Source: Aquamicrobium sp. LC103
GTDB lineage: Bacteria; Pseudomonadota; Alphaproteobacteria; Rhizobiales; Rhizobiaceae
DNA: 64,000 nucleotides
Reading direction: 5' to 3'
Assembly (NCBI RefSeq): GCF_001014615.2
Contig: NZ_LBCQ02000019.1
Location: 1 to 64,000 of the forward strand
Shown here: positions 9,055 through 17,330 of the stretch, in pieces
How the letters are laid out: each line of letters opens with the position of its first letter
Position numbering within the stretch: position 1 is the stretch's first letter
Position numbers and translations under genes: made by a program
Notes under the pieces: model-generated
The model's database searches: none
Seen by the model: only the letters and a program-made list of their open reading frames with translations
Told to the model about the DNA's origin: nothing

Positions 9055-9130
9055 ATCAAACCGTTTTTCGATGCTGGGACGGGCGGTGGAGGACTGACCG
9101 TCCCGGTGAATGCAACCGGGAGGAACCAAG

Positions 9131-10096
9131 ATGAAATTCGGTGCTTTTGCATCCGCATTGCTGTTGTTTAGCGGCGCAGCGCCCGCTCACGCGCAGGACG
9201 CTTATCCACAAAAGCCGGTCGAGCTGGTCTGCTCGACCTCGCCCGGCTCCACCGCGGCACAATGGTGCCAGCTCGTGGCGCAGGTGCTGGCACAAGACGG
9301 CATGCTGGGCGTGCCGGTGAACGTCGCCTACAAGGGCGCGGGATCGGGCAACGAGGCGGCCGTGTACGTACGCGGCAAACCGGCGGACGGCTACACGATC
9401 CTGCACGCCAACGCGAGCTGGAGCGGCTACATGAATCTGCCGACCTTCGAGCCTTCCGTGGAGGATTTCGAGTATCTGGCCCGTATCGAGAAGTTTATCT
9501 ACGCGCTGGGCACCCATACCGCCATGCCTTATCAAACCTTCGGCGATGCGGTCGCGGCGGCGAAGGAAAAGCCCGGCACGCTCGCGGTCGCGGGCAACAA
9601 GATCGGCTCGATCCACCACAAGCATATCCTGTCGGTGTTCAAGGCTGCCGATGCCGAAGCCGTGCATATTCCCTATGAAGGCTCAGGCGACGCGGTTCGC
9701 GATGTGCTCGGCCAGCATGTGCCGCTCGGGCTCGGTTCCATTGGCCAGCTCCAACCACACGTCGAAGCGGGAAACATTCGTCCGCTGGTGGTTTTGAACG
9801 AGGAACGCGTCGCCGCCTTCCCCGATGTGCCGACGCCGGCCGAGCTCGGTTACGACTATCCGATCAGCCACCAGTGGCAGGGCATCTTCCTGCGCGCCGG
9901 AACGCCCGAAGATATCAAAGGCAAGCTGCGCGATGCGCTGACCAAGCTGATGGATAGCCCGGAATACGCGGAATATCTGAAGAACAGTCCGCACGTGGAA
10001 AAGAACTTCGAAACCGATCCGGCCGTGCTGAAGCAGTCACTCGAGGACGAGATTTCAGACTACCGCGAGTTCATGCAGGCGAACGGCATCCTGTGA
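9131..10096 (+). CDS. tctC: TctC-type (Bug family) substrate-binding protein
   Basis: 321-aa periplasmic binding protein of the tripartite tricarboxylate transporter. A Sec signal peptide spans residues 1-22, ending Ala-His-Ala-Gln. The mature start 'YPQKPVELVC' and the late 'AAFPDVPTPAELGYDY' block are hallmarks of the Bug/TctC family, which binds carboxylates such as citrate, glutamate, nicotinate or aromatic acids. The start at 9131 was chosen for its GGGAGGAAC ribosome-binding site; an upstream ATG lacks one. Followed by matching TctB and TctA genes. Confidence 0.9.
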   Translation: MKFGAFASALLLFSGAAPAHAQDAYPQKPVELVCSTSPGSTAAQWCQLVAQVLAQDGMLGVPVNVAYKGAGSGNEAAVYVRGKPADGYTILHANASWSGYMNLPTFEPSVEDFEYLARIEKFIYALGTHTAMPYQTFGDAVAAAKEKPGTLAVAGNKIGSIHHKHILSVFKAADAEAVHIPYEGSGDAVRDVLGQHVPLGLGSIGQLQPHVEAGNIRPLVVLNEERVAAFPDVPTPAELGYDYPISHQWQGIFLRAGTPEDIKGKLRDALTKLMDSPEYAEYLKNSPHVEKNFETDPAVLKQSLEDEISDYREFMQANGIL

Positions 10097-10155
10097 GGCC
10101 GAAGGTGTCCGTTGCCATGCGGCGGACACCGACACTTCTCGAAAGGTATCGGACA

Positions 10156-10647
10156 ATGCTCAAGGTCCGCAGCTTCACCGCCGAACTCGTTACGGCGCTG
10201 CTTCTGCTTGCCGCCATAGCGGCGCTCTTCGCGCACACGTTCAGTTTCGCGCCATCTCCCGTGCGCGGCTACCCGGGCGCGGGCTTCTTTCCACGGCTTG
10301 CACTGATCGGGGCAGGACTGTTCACGCTCGCCTGGATCGGCCTGCTGCTCATCGGCGGCAAGGAAAACCGGACCTCGGACGAGGAGGATCCGACCGAGTT
10401 CGATTTCGAGCTAAAGGATTATGCGATCAGCATCGCGGCCGTGCTCGCCTATGTGTTCGCGCTCGACGTCGTAGGCTTCGAAATAAGCACCTTCCTGCTG
10501 CTGGCGGTGCTGCTGCTGCCGCGCATCGGCCCCGTGGCCGCGATCGTGGCCGGCCTACTCACCACGGCCGTTCTCTACGGGACCTTCGTGCTGCTGCTGA
10601 ACGTTTCCGTCCCGCTGCAATTCCTTCCGAGCTACATCAGATTCTAG
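10156..10647 (+). CDS. tctB: TctB-family small membrane subunit
   Basis: About 163-aa membrane protein with four hydrophobic segments and the Tct small-subunit pattern 'GAGFFPRLALIGAGLF' after the first helix. Partner of the TctA channel in the tripartite tricarboxylate transporter. The start was put at the ATG at 10156, preceded by GAAAGG at 10141-10146; a GTG at 10093 overlapping the tctC stop or an ATG at 10117 would lengthen it. A gap of 10 bp separates it from tctA. Confidence 0.82.
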   Translation: MLKVRSFTAELVTALLLLAAIAALFAHTFSFAPSPVRGYPGAGFFPRLALIGAGLFTLAWIGLLLIGGKENRTSDEEDPTEFDFELKDYAISIAAVLAYVFALDVVGFEISTFLLLAVLLLPRIGPVAAIVAGLLTTAVLYGTFVLLLNVSVPLQFLPSYIRF

Positions 10648-10657
10648 GACGCCGGCC

Positions 10658-12166
10658 ATGTCGATGATCATCGAAAACTTCATTCCTGCGCTCTGGATCG
10701 TCCTGAGCCCGACGAACATCGCCATCATGGTCATCGGCGTGATCGTCGGTACCCTGCTTGGCGCACTGCCGGGTTTCGGCGCCGCACAGGCCTTGGCGCT
10801 GATGTTCCCCTTCACCTTTGCGATGGAACCGATCTCCGGCGTCTTGTTCTTCATCTCGATTTACGCGGCCGCGGAATATGGCGGCTCGATCCCCGCGATC
10901 CTGATACGAACACCGGGCACGACAGCCGCCGCGATCACGGTGCTGGACGGCTTTCCGATGGCCCGGAAAGGCTTGGCCGGCCGCGCACTGAAGATCTCCC
11001 TCTATACTGGCGTATTCGGCAGCCTGTTCAGCAGCTTCGCCTTCCTTTTCGGATCGTCGGGACTTGCCTGGGTCGGACTTCAGTTCGGCCCGACCGAGAT
11101 GTTTGCGGTGGGCGTCTTCGGGCTTGCGATCATCGGCAGCTTTTTCGGCTCGGATCCGATCAAGGGCTTCATTGCCACAGGCATCGGGCTGTTCCTTGCA
11201 ACCATCGGCTCGTCCGGTTTCAGCGGAACACGCTTCACCTTTGGCCAGGCGGCGCTTTTGGACGGCATGCCTCTGATCGTGATCATCATCGGTATCATGG
11301 CAATGCCGGAGGCGTTCCGTCTCATGATGGCGCGCAAGGGCGAAGACCCTGAACTCGACAAGACCCTGAACCAGTCCGCCGAAGGCAACCACGTCGGCTG
11401 GCGCGACATGCGCACCCTGATGCCGACCATGTGGCGCGGCACGATTGTCGGAACGTTGATCGGTGCGATTCCCGGACCGGGCGCAACCGTTGCATCGCTT
11501 GTTGCATATAACGAGGAAAAGCGCTGGTCGAAGCATCCGCCGGAAGCATTCGGGACCGGGCTGGACGAAGGTGTCGCAGCGCCTGAAACGGCCAACAACG
11601 CCATCGTCGCCGGCTCGCTGATCCCGTCACTCGCGCTGGGCATTCCCGGATCCGGCGCCATCGCCATCCTGCTTGGCTTGCTCATCAGCCGCGGTATTGT
11701 CCCAGGACCCCTGCTCTTCAGCCAGGGCGGCCCGCTGGTGATGTCAGTCTTCATCGGCCTGATCGCGTCGGCGCTGCTGATGCTGGTCGTAGGCATCGCC
11801 GGCATCCGTGCATTCGTACAGGTGGCACGCATACCGCGTTACATATTGGCGCCGTTCGTTATGATCACGCTCATCATCGGCACGTATTCCTACCAGAATT
11901 ATTCCGCCCACGTCGTGATGGCTCTGGTGATAGGCGCGGGCGCCTATTGGCTGGAAAAACTTCGCGTGCCGCTGATCCCCATCGTGCTCGCCTTCGTCAT
12001 GGGACCAATCGTGGAAGCGAACCTCAACCGTGCCATGGTTATCAACGGCGGCGACCTGCAAGCCATGCTGTTGCGACCCCTGGCCCTCGGGATCCTGGTG
12101 CTGGCGCTCGTCACCGCCATCCTCAGCTTCAAGCGCTCGCGGTCGGGAAAGACGGCGGCGGCATGA
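10658..12166 (+). CDS. tctA: TctA-family large membrane subunit
   Basis: 502-aa polytopic protein, the expected size for TctA (PF01970). It shows the paired conserved blocks of this family: 'LGALPGFGAAQALALMFPF' near residues 31-49 and 'IGAIPGPGATVASLVAYNEE' near 268-287, plus 'ALGIPGSGAIAILLGLL' near 327-343. About eleven to twelve membrane segments. It forms the secondary-transport channel energised by an ion gradient and served by the TctC homologue at 9131. Its TGA overlaps the start of the downstream CobW-like gene. Confidence 0.93.
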   Translation: MSMIIENFIPALWIVLSPTNIAIMVIGVIVGTLLGALPGFGAAQALALMFPFTFAMEPISGVLFFISIYAAAEYGGSIPAILIRTPGTTAAAITVLDGFPMARKGLAGRALKISLYTGVFGSLFSSFAFLFGSSGLAWVGLQFGPTEMFAVGVFGLAIIGSFFGSDPIKGFIATGIGLFLATIGSSGFSGTRFTFGQAALLDGMPLIVIIIGIMAMPEAFRLMMARKGEDPELDKTLNQSAEGNHVGWRDMRTLMPTMWRGTIVGTLIGAIPGPGATVASLVAYNEEKRWSKHPPEAFGTGLDEGVAAPETANNAIVAGSLIPSLALGIPGSGAIAILLGLLISRGIVPGPLLFSQGGPLVMSVFIGLIASALLMLVVGIAGIRAFVQVARIPRYILAPFVMITLIIGTYSYQNYSAHVVMALVIGAGAYWLEKLRVPLIPIVLAFVMGPIVEANLNRAMVINGGDLQAMLLRPLALGILVLALVTAILSFKRSRSGKTAAA

Positions 12167-13257
12167 AGTGGGAAAGCCCCGGATCGCATAGCCGGCAGGC
12201 AGGAAGGCAGCGCACCATACCTGCCCTCCTGCTCACCGGGTTTCTGGGCAGCGGAAAGACGACGCTTCTCAACCGGCTGCTGCGCGATCCGCACATGACC
12301 GACACGGCCGTCGTCATCAACGAGTTTGGCGATGTCGCCATCGATCATCTGTTGGTCGAGAGCGCCATTGAGAACGCGGTCGTGCTGCAGAGCGGCTGCA
12401 TCTGCTGCACGGTGCGCGGCGACCTGGTCGATACGCTGCTCGATCTCGTGGCCAAGCGCGACCGCGGGCTGATACCGCCCTTCTCCCGCGTGGTGATCGA
12501 GACGACCGGGTTGGCCGATCCGTCTCCCATACTGCGCAGTCTCATAACGCAGAAGGCGGTAGCGGACCTCTTTCACATGCAGGCGGTGATCACCACCATC
12601 GACGGCGTCAACGGGTTGCGCCAAATCGGCGAGTTCGAGGAAGCGCGCCGGCAGGTGGCGATGGCCGATCTGCTGATCCTGAGCAAGGCAGATCTGGCCG
12701 GACCGGCGGCGGCCTCGTCGCTCGCCCAGACGCTGAGGCCGCTCAACCCGTCCGCCGAGCTCCTGCCGGTTCAAAACGGTAATGTAACGGCAGAGCGTCT
12801 GTTTGCTGCCCTGCCCGCCAAACCGACGAAAGCCGGCAATCTTTCCTGCTGGCTGAAAGCAGAGGCCTTTGCGGCGGAGGACGACGGGCTTTCAGCACAC
12901 GGGGGCGAGATTTCGTCGTTTGTCATCACCATGGATGAAGCCATCGATCGGGATGCTCTCAACATCTGGCTCGCCTCCATCATCTCACTGCGCGGCGACG
13001 ACATCCTGCGCATGAAAGGCGTCATAAATGTCGCGGGGGAAGCCGGGCCCGTCGTCGTTCATGCCGCCGGACCGCTTCTTCACGAACCGGACGCGCTGGA
13101 TGACTGGCCGGAGGGCGACCGGCGCACGCAAATCGTCTTCATAGGTCGAAATCTGCCGCAGACCGGCATTCATCGGAGCTTTCTGACCATGCTCCGCTGG
13201 AAGCCGAACGCCGCAAATCATGAATCTGCAATCAATGAAACGGATCGTTCTTCATGA
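12163..13257 (+). CDS. CobW/P47K-family metal-binding GTPase
   Basis: 364-aa cytoplasmic G3E-family GTPase. Walker A GFLGSGKTT is at residues 26-34 and the metal-binding Cys-Ile-Cys-Cys motif at 79-82, with the G4-like SKAD further on. The C-terminal ~110 residues form the CobW_C domain. Family members deliver Zn, Co or other metals to enzymes. Start and stop both overlap neighbours by ATGA, locking it into the tct/dehydrogenase operon; it may serve a metalloenzyme of this pathway. There is no His-rich loop of the UreG/HypB kind. Confidence 0.88.
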   Translation: MKWESPGSHSRQAGRQRTIPALLLTGFLGSGKTTLLNRLLRDPHMTDTAVVINEFGDVAIDHLLVESAIENAVVLQSGCICCTVRGDLVDTLLDLVAKRDRGLIPPFSRVVIETTGLADPSPILRSLITQKAVADLFHMQAVITTIDGVNGLRQIGEFEEARRQVAMADLLILSKADLAGPAAASSLAQTLRPLNPSAELLPVQNGNVTAERLFAALPAKPTKAGNLSCWLKAEAFAAEDDGLSAHGGEISSFVITMDEAIDRDALNIWLASIISLRGDDILRMKGVINVAGEAGPVVVHAAGPLLHEPDALDDWPEGDRRTQIVFIGRNLPQTGIHRSFLTMLRWKPNAANHESAINETDRSS

Positions 13258-14168
13258 ATGCTGTACAGACGGATGTTCGCACCGTGGTCGGAATCGCGGG
13301 ACTCGGCATCATGGGCATCGCCTACGCGCGAAACCTTTGCAAGGCAGGCTACGTCGTCGTTGGATTCGACCCCGCACCTGAAGCAGCAGCCGCGCTTGCC
13401 GAGTGCGGCGGTGAAGCCCTAGCCTCGCCCCGCGCGGTGGCGGAGCAGGCCGACATTATCCTGATTGCGCTGGCATCCATACCGGCACTTCGCGATGTCA
13501 CCATGCAGTTCGCGGAAGCGGCGCGCGAGGATCAGGTCGTAGCGGAAATGGGAACCTTGCCGCTCGACGCCAAGGAAGCCGCCCGCGACCTTCTGGCCGC
13601 CAAGGGCTGCACGATGCTCGACTGTCCGGTAAGCGGCACCGGTGCGCAGGCGGCGACCGGCGACTTGGTGATCTTCGCCAGCGGCGACTCCGCCGCCTTC
13701 GACAAGATCAAACCCGTCTTCGAAGCCTTCGCGCGCGACGTGAGGCACGTGGGTGCATTCGGCGCCGGCATCAAGTTGAAATACGTCGCGAACCTGCTGG
13801 TCACGATCCACAACCTCGCTGCGGCCGAAGCCCTGCTGCTGGCGCAGAAATCCGGGCTCGATCTCCAGATGGTCTACGACGCGGTGCGCTCCGGAGCCGG
13901 CAATTCGCGCATGTTCGAAGTGCGCGGTCCGATGATGATCAGCGATACGTACGAACCCGCGACCATGAAAATGGATGTCTATATGAAGGATCTGACGCTC
14001 ATCCTCGACCATGCGCGCGACGTCAGGGCCCCATTGCCCCTGATGACGGCAAGCCTGCCCTACTACATGGCCGCCCTGTCGCAAGGCCGCGACAAGCAGG
14101 ATACCGCGGCACTTTTCGCGGTGCTCAAAGCTTTGGCCCCATCCGATCGAAAGGAGACCCACATTTGA
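13254..14168 (+). CDS. 3-hydroxyisobutyrate dehydrogenase-like NAD(P)-dependent oxidoreductase
   Basis: 304-aa beta-hydroxyacid dehydrogenase. The Rossmann motif GLGIMG lies near residues 16-21; the substrate loop 'DCPVSGTGAQAATGDL' near 123-138 and the helix with the catalytic Lys 'GAGIKLKYVANLL' near 168-180 are conserved. Family members oxidise or reduce 3-hydroxyisobutyrate, tartronate semialdehyde, sulfolactaldehyde and similar short hydroxy acids/aldehydes. The ATG overlaps the CobW stop, and the stop overlaps the TTG of the next gene, so it is part of the same operon. Which short acid it handles is not evident. Confidence 0.88.
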   Translation: MNAVQTDVRTVVGIAGLGIMGIAYARNLCKAGYVVVGFDPAPEAAAALAECGGEALASPRAVAEQADIILIALASIPALRDVTMQFAEAAREDQVVAEMGTLPLDAKEAARDLLAAKGCTMLDCPVSGTGAQAATGDLVIFASGDSAAFDKIKPVFEAFARDVRHVGAFGAGIKLKYVANLLVTIHNLAAAEALLLAQKSGLDLQMVYDAVRSGAGNSRMFEVRGPMMISDTYEPATMKMDVYMKDLTLILDHARDVRAPLPLMTASLPYYMAALSQGRDKQDTAALFAVLKALAPSDRKETHI

Positions 14169-14602
14169 CCGCCCTTACTCTGTCACTTGCCGACCGCATT
14201 GCCGACGCCACGCTCGAGGCCGGACGCAAACGCAACGCCTCGCCGCTGACGGTCGCTGTTCTCGATGCCGGCGGGCACGTCGTCGTCATGAAACGCGCGG
14301 ACAACAGTGGCATACTTCGTTGCGAGATCGCCCACGGCAAGGCATGGGGTGCACTCGGCATGGGGCTTCCAACGCGCACACTGAGCGAGCGGGCAAAGAA
14401 TGCGCCTGCCTTTTTTGCCGCCATCGCGGCGGCATCCGAGGGACGCCTCATCCCCGTGCCCGGTGGAATCCTGCTGCGCAACGATAGCGGCGGCATCATT
14501 GGTGCTGTCGGCGTTTCGGGCGACACGTCCGACATGGACGAAGACTGCGCCATGGAGGCGATCGCTGCATGCGGCTGTATCGGTGACAACGGCCTTTCCT
14601 AA
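14165..14602 (+). CDS. GlcG/HbpS-family protein
   Basis: 145-aa protein of the PF03928 family (GlcG/HbpS-like). It shows the family features 'LTVAVLDAGGHVVVMKRAD' near residues 27-45 and 'GGIIGAVGVSGDTSDMDE' near 111-128. Proteins of this family accompany glycolate, propanediol and many carboxylate catabolic operons; some bind haem or cobalamin, others have no known role. The start is a TTG at 14165 with AAGGAG at 14151-14156 upstream; it overlaps the dehydrogenase stop. Last gene of the long rightward operon. Confidence 0.85.
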   Translation: MTALTLSLADRIADATLEAGRKRNASPLTVAVLDAGGHVVVMKRADNSGILRCEIAHGKAWGALGMGLPTRTLSERAKNAPAFFAAIAAASEGRLIPVPGGILLRNDSGGIIGAVGVSGDTSDMDEDCAMEAIAACGCIGDNGLS

Positions 14603-14825
14603 ACACGCCTGATATCTCACAAACTTTAATTTATGACCACAATGGCTCGATTTGTCCTTGACAAGCCGGGCCCTTTGTTTTTCGATTGATAAATAGCAGA
14701 TTGTCACCGCTTCACGCTAAACATATCGCGGCGGGCACTGACCGCGGGATGATTTGGCAAGATTCCGTCCAAGCAGACGGTATTCGAAAGCCTTTTACGT
14801 GAGATATCAGAAATAGGAATTCCGT
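14603..14825. promoter_or_regulatory. GntR promoter region with long inverted repeat and regulon-like dyad
   Basis: 223-bp gap. CTGATATCTCAC at 14609-14620 is exactly repeated in inverted form as GTGAGATATCAG at 14799-14810, the right copy lying directly before the GntR start. Between them are TTGACA (14658-14663) and, downstream of it, TTTTTCGATTGATAAA at 14678-14693, which matches 12 of 16 positions of TTTATCACCTGATAAA found elsewhere in the window. No coding potential is seen. The inverted repeat could be paired operators or the ends of a small non-coding element; no target-site duplication is visible. Confidence 0.5.
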
Positions 14826-15470
14826 TTGGCTCTTGCACGCAACAAGGTCTTCGAGATGGTCCGAAGGGAAATCCTCACCTGTGAACTCATGCCTGGCGTC
14901 GAACTGCGCGAGGGAGAGTTGGCCCAGCGCTATGGCGTGTCGAAGTCGCCGGTGCGCGATGCGATGCAGAAACTGGAATTCGAGGGCCTCGTGGAGATCG
15001 AGCCCCGCCGTGGCCATCGTGTCCGCCCGATTTCCGTGCGGGATGCCGAGGACCTGCTCGAACTGCGTGTCATCCTCGAAGGTGCGGTGGTGCGCAAGAT
15101 TTCCAACGAGGCGAGCGACGAGGAACTCGCCGGGCTCGATCGCTTCCGCACCGCCGATATGTCCTCCATCGAGGCTTTCGCGGAATATAATCGCGATTTC
15201 CACCACGCGCTCTCCATGCTGTCGAACAACCAGCGGCTGGCGGAGGAAACCAAGCGGGTGATGGAATTCTACGATCGCCTCTGCGTGATCTCCCTTTCCA
15301 CCCTGAGGCAGGAGGGTGGTTTCGAGGGACCTCTGGCCGATCACAACGCAATCATCGACGCGATCCAGGCACGCAACGGGGCGCTCGCCGCCCGGCTTTC
15401 ACATAAGCATGTGACCAAGTCTCGCGGACAAATCATGCGAGGCCTGGAAAGCCGTCCGATCGTCGCCTGA
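14826..15470 (+). CDS. GntR-family transcriptional regulator (FCD/FadR subfamily)
   Basis: 214-aa regulator. The winged helix at residues ~5-70 includes 'LREGELAQRYGVSKSPVRDA' and 'RRGHRVRPISVRDAEDL'; the FCD effector domain follows from about residue 75. The start is taken as TTG at 14826; ATG at 14856 would remove part of the first helix, so TTG is preferred although its ribosome-binding site (AGGAATTCC) is ordinary. It stands alone between two importer operons and probably controls one or both. It is the second GntR in 15 kb, related to but clearly different from the one at 1376-2053. Confidence 0.88.
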   Translation: MALARNKVFEMVRREILTCELMPGVELREGELAQRYGVSKSPVRDAMQKLEFEGLVEIEPRRGHRVRPISVRDAEDLLELRVILEGAVVRKISNEASDEELAGLDRFRTADMSSIEAFAEYNRDFHHALSMLSNNQRLAEETKRVMEFYDRLCVISLSTLRQEGGFEGPLADHNAIIDAIQARNGALAARLSHKHVTKSRGQIMRGLESRPIVA

Positions 15471-15478
15471 AAGCGACC

Positions 15479-15498
15479 CCTGCTCCTGAAGGGGCAGG
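15479..15498. terminator. Hairpin downstream of GntR gene
   Basis: CCTGCTCC (15479-15486) pairs with GGGGCAGG (15491-15498) around a TGAA tetraloop, with one G-T wobble. No T-run follows, so it is a weak terminator. The rest of the 168-bp gap up to 15638 is GC-rich and holds only the AGGGAGGA ribosome-binding site at about 15623-15630. Confidence 0.3.
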
Positions 15499-15638
15499 CA
15501 GGACGGGCCTCTGTGAGGCAGTAGGATTGAAGGGCATGACGCGGGCACCTCGCCCGCGAACGGACTGGCGTGGAGGTCGCCCGCCGAAGGAGTGGGACGG
15601 TTAAAGGAAACGCGGCGGACTCAGGGAGGAGATACGCC

Positions 15639-16439
15639 ATGACTGCATTGCCACGCAAAGTGGAAGCCGGCACAGCGACGGACGTCGCCGACATCGTCAT
15701 AGCCGGCGGCGGCGTCGGAAAGACGTTCGGCGGCGGAGCCGTCGTCGCCCTCGAGGACGCCTCGTTCAACATTCCGAAGGGTTCTTTCGTCTCGCTCGTC
15801 GGACCTTCGGGCTGCGGCAAGTCCACCTTGTTGCGGTTGATCGCCGGATTGATCGAGCGCAGTTCCGGCAGCCTCACCGTCCATGGCAGGGAGGTCAGCG
15901 GTCCGCATGCCGATGTCGGCATGATGTTCCAGCGGGCGACGCTGCTCGATTGGCGGACGGCGGTCGAGAACGTGTTGCTGCCGACCGAAATTCACCGCAA
16001 ACCCACCGCCGAGGATCGTTCGCGCGCCGTCGAACTCCTGAAGATGGTGGGCTTGAAGGATTTCGTGTTTTCGTTTCCGAGCCAGCTTTCCGGCGGCATG
16101 CAGCAGCGCGTCGCGCTCGCTCGCCTACTGCAGACCGGTGCCGACATACTGCTTCTCGACGAGCCGTTCGGTGCGCTCGATGAATTCACGCGCGAGCGGC
16201 TGAACCTCGAGCTGATGCGCATAGTGGCCGAGGTCGGCGCAACCACGCTTTTCGTCACGCACAATATCGGCGAGGCGATCTTCCTGGCGGACAAGGTGAT
16301 GGTGATGACTCCGCGTCCCGGCCGCCTCGCCCGCATGGTGGACGTGCCGTTTGCCCGCCCACGCCGGCCGGAACTGCAGCAGACGCCCGAATTCAACGCC
16401 CTCGTGGCCGAGGTTCGCGACATCCTGGGGACGCATTGA
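15639..16439 (+). CDS. ABC transporter ATP-binding protein, SsuB/TauB type
   Basis: 266-aa ATPase of the NitT subfamily. Walker [10 protein letters not shown] is at residues 55-63, LSGGMQQR at 150-157, Walker B LLLDEP at 171-176 and the H-loop VTHN follows; the last residue of that motif is Asn instead of the common Asp, which is seen in other NitT ATPases. The ATG at 15639 was chosen for the strong AGGGAGGA ribosome-binding site. It opens a four-gene importer operon in the order ATPase, permease, permease, binding protein, the reverse of the importer at 3191-6669. Confidence 0.92.
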   Translation: MTALPRKVEAGTATDVADIVIAGGGVGKTFGGGAVVALEDASFNIPKGSFVSLVGPSGCGKSTLLRLIAGLIERSSGSLTVHGREVSGPHADVGMMFQRATLLDWRTAVENVLLPTEIHRKPTAEDRSRAVELLKMVGLKDFVFSFPSQLSGGMQQRVALARLLQTGADILLLDEPFGALDEFTRERLNLELMRIVAEVGATTLFVTHNIGEAIFLADKVMVMTPRPGRLARMVDVPFARPRRPELQQTPEFNALVAEVRDILGTH

Positions 16440-17329
16440 TGGTCGTGCTTACCTCATCCACACGGGAGCAGGATCATGGAACCCGACGCGGCGCGGGATC
16501 ATTCTTCCACGCGGCCGCCTTCCATCCGATCGTCCGCCATTTCGCCATTTTCGCCGTTCTGATCGGCGCATGGGAGATCGGCGCCCGCACCGGCACGATC
16601 GACCCGCTGGTTCTGCCCGCCCCAAGCGCCATTGCCGAAGCAATGTGGCGGCTGTTCGTCACGCAACGCAACATATGGTGGCATCTGCTCGTCACCATCG
16701 GCGAGGTGCTCGCAGGCTTCACCGCTGGCTCGATCCTCGGCATCGGCCTCGCAATCGTCGTCGGACTGAATCCGATGGTGCGCAAGCTGCTGAAGCCCTA
16801 CGTCATCGTGCTGGAGGCAACGCCGCGCATCGCCATCGGACCGCTCATCATCGCCGCGCTCGGCTTCGGTTGGTCATCCAAGATCACCATCGTGATGCTG
16901 GTCTGCTTCTTCGCGCCCTTCATCAACACGCTGAGCGGCATGCTCAGCGTCAACGAGGGTGCCTATGAACTCTTCCGCTCGCTGCGGGCGAACAAGTGGC
17001 AGATATTCACGAAGTTGATGCTCTTGGATGCCATGCCGGTCATCATGGCCGGGCTCAGGCTTGCCATGGCTTCGGCTCTCTCGGGTGCTCTCGTTGCGGA
17101 GTTCATCTCCGCCTCGGAGGGGATGGGCGTGCTGCTCAAGCGATACACCGCATCGCTCAACATGGCCTCCGCCTTCGGCTGCCTTCTAACGCTCACCGCC
17201 CTGGGTTTCGCCATCTACAGGACCATGGAAGCCGTCGGAAACCGGATCGTCTTCTGGCGGCACGCGCCGCAGATGGATGCGGTGTCCCGCCGGCGTCAGG
17301 CCCAGTGGCAACGTAACTGGGGGGCTTGA
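16439..17329 (+). CDS. ABC transporter permease, SsuC/TauC type (first of pair)
   Basis: 296-aa inner-membrane permease with about six membrane segments and a coupling loop 'FRSLRANKWQIFTKLMLLDA' near residues 180-199 followed by the conserved Pro. The ATG at 16439 overlaps the ATPase stop (TGATG). About 35 N-terminal residues are polar and precede the first helix. It is adjacent to a second permease of the same family with only modest resemblance. Confidence 0.9.
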   Translation: MVVLTSSTREQDHGTRRGAGSFFHAAAFHPIVRHFAIFAVLIGAWEIGARTGTIDPLVLPAPSAIAEAMWRLFVTQRNIWWHLLVTIGEVLAGFTAGSILGIGLAIVVGLNPMVRKLLKPYVIVLEATPRIAIGPLIIAALGFGWSSKITIVMLVCFFAPFINTLSGMLSVNEGAYELFRSLRANKWQIFTKLMLLDAMPVIMAGLRLAMASALSGALVAEFISASEGMGVLLKRYTASLNMASAFGCLLTLTALGFAIYRTMEAVGNRIVFWRHAPQMDAVSRRRQAQWQRNWGA

Positions 17330-17330
17330 G

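Noticed and set aside
7177-9129. 650-aa open frame on the minus strand
   Set aside because: It lies antisense to the LVIVD-repeat and cupin genes, which have family motifs, ribosome-binding sites and operon spacing; long antisense frames are common in GC-rich DNA and this one shows no recognisable family.
14609-14810. MITE or other mobile element bounded by 12-bp inverted repeats
   Set aside because: No target-site duplication and no second copy in the window, so it is reported as a regulatory-region observation only.
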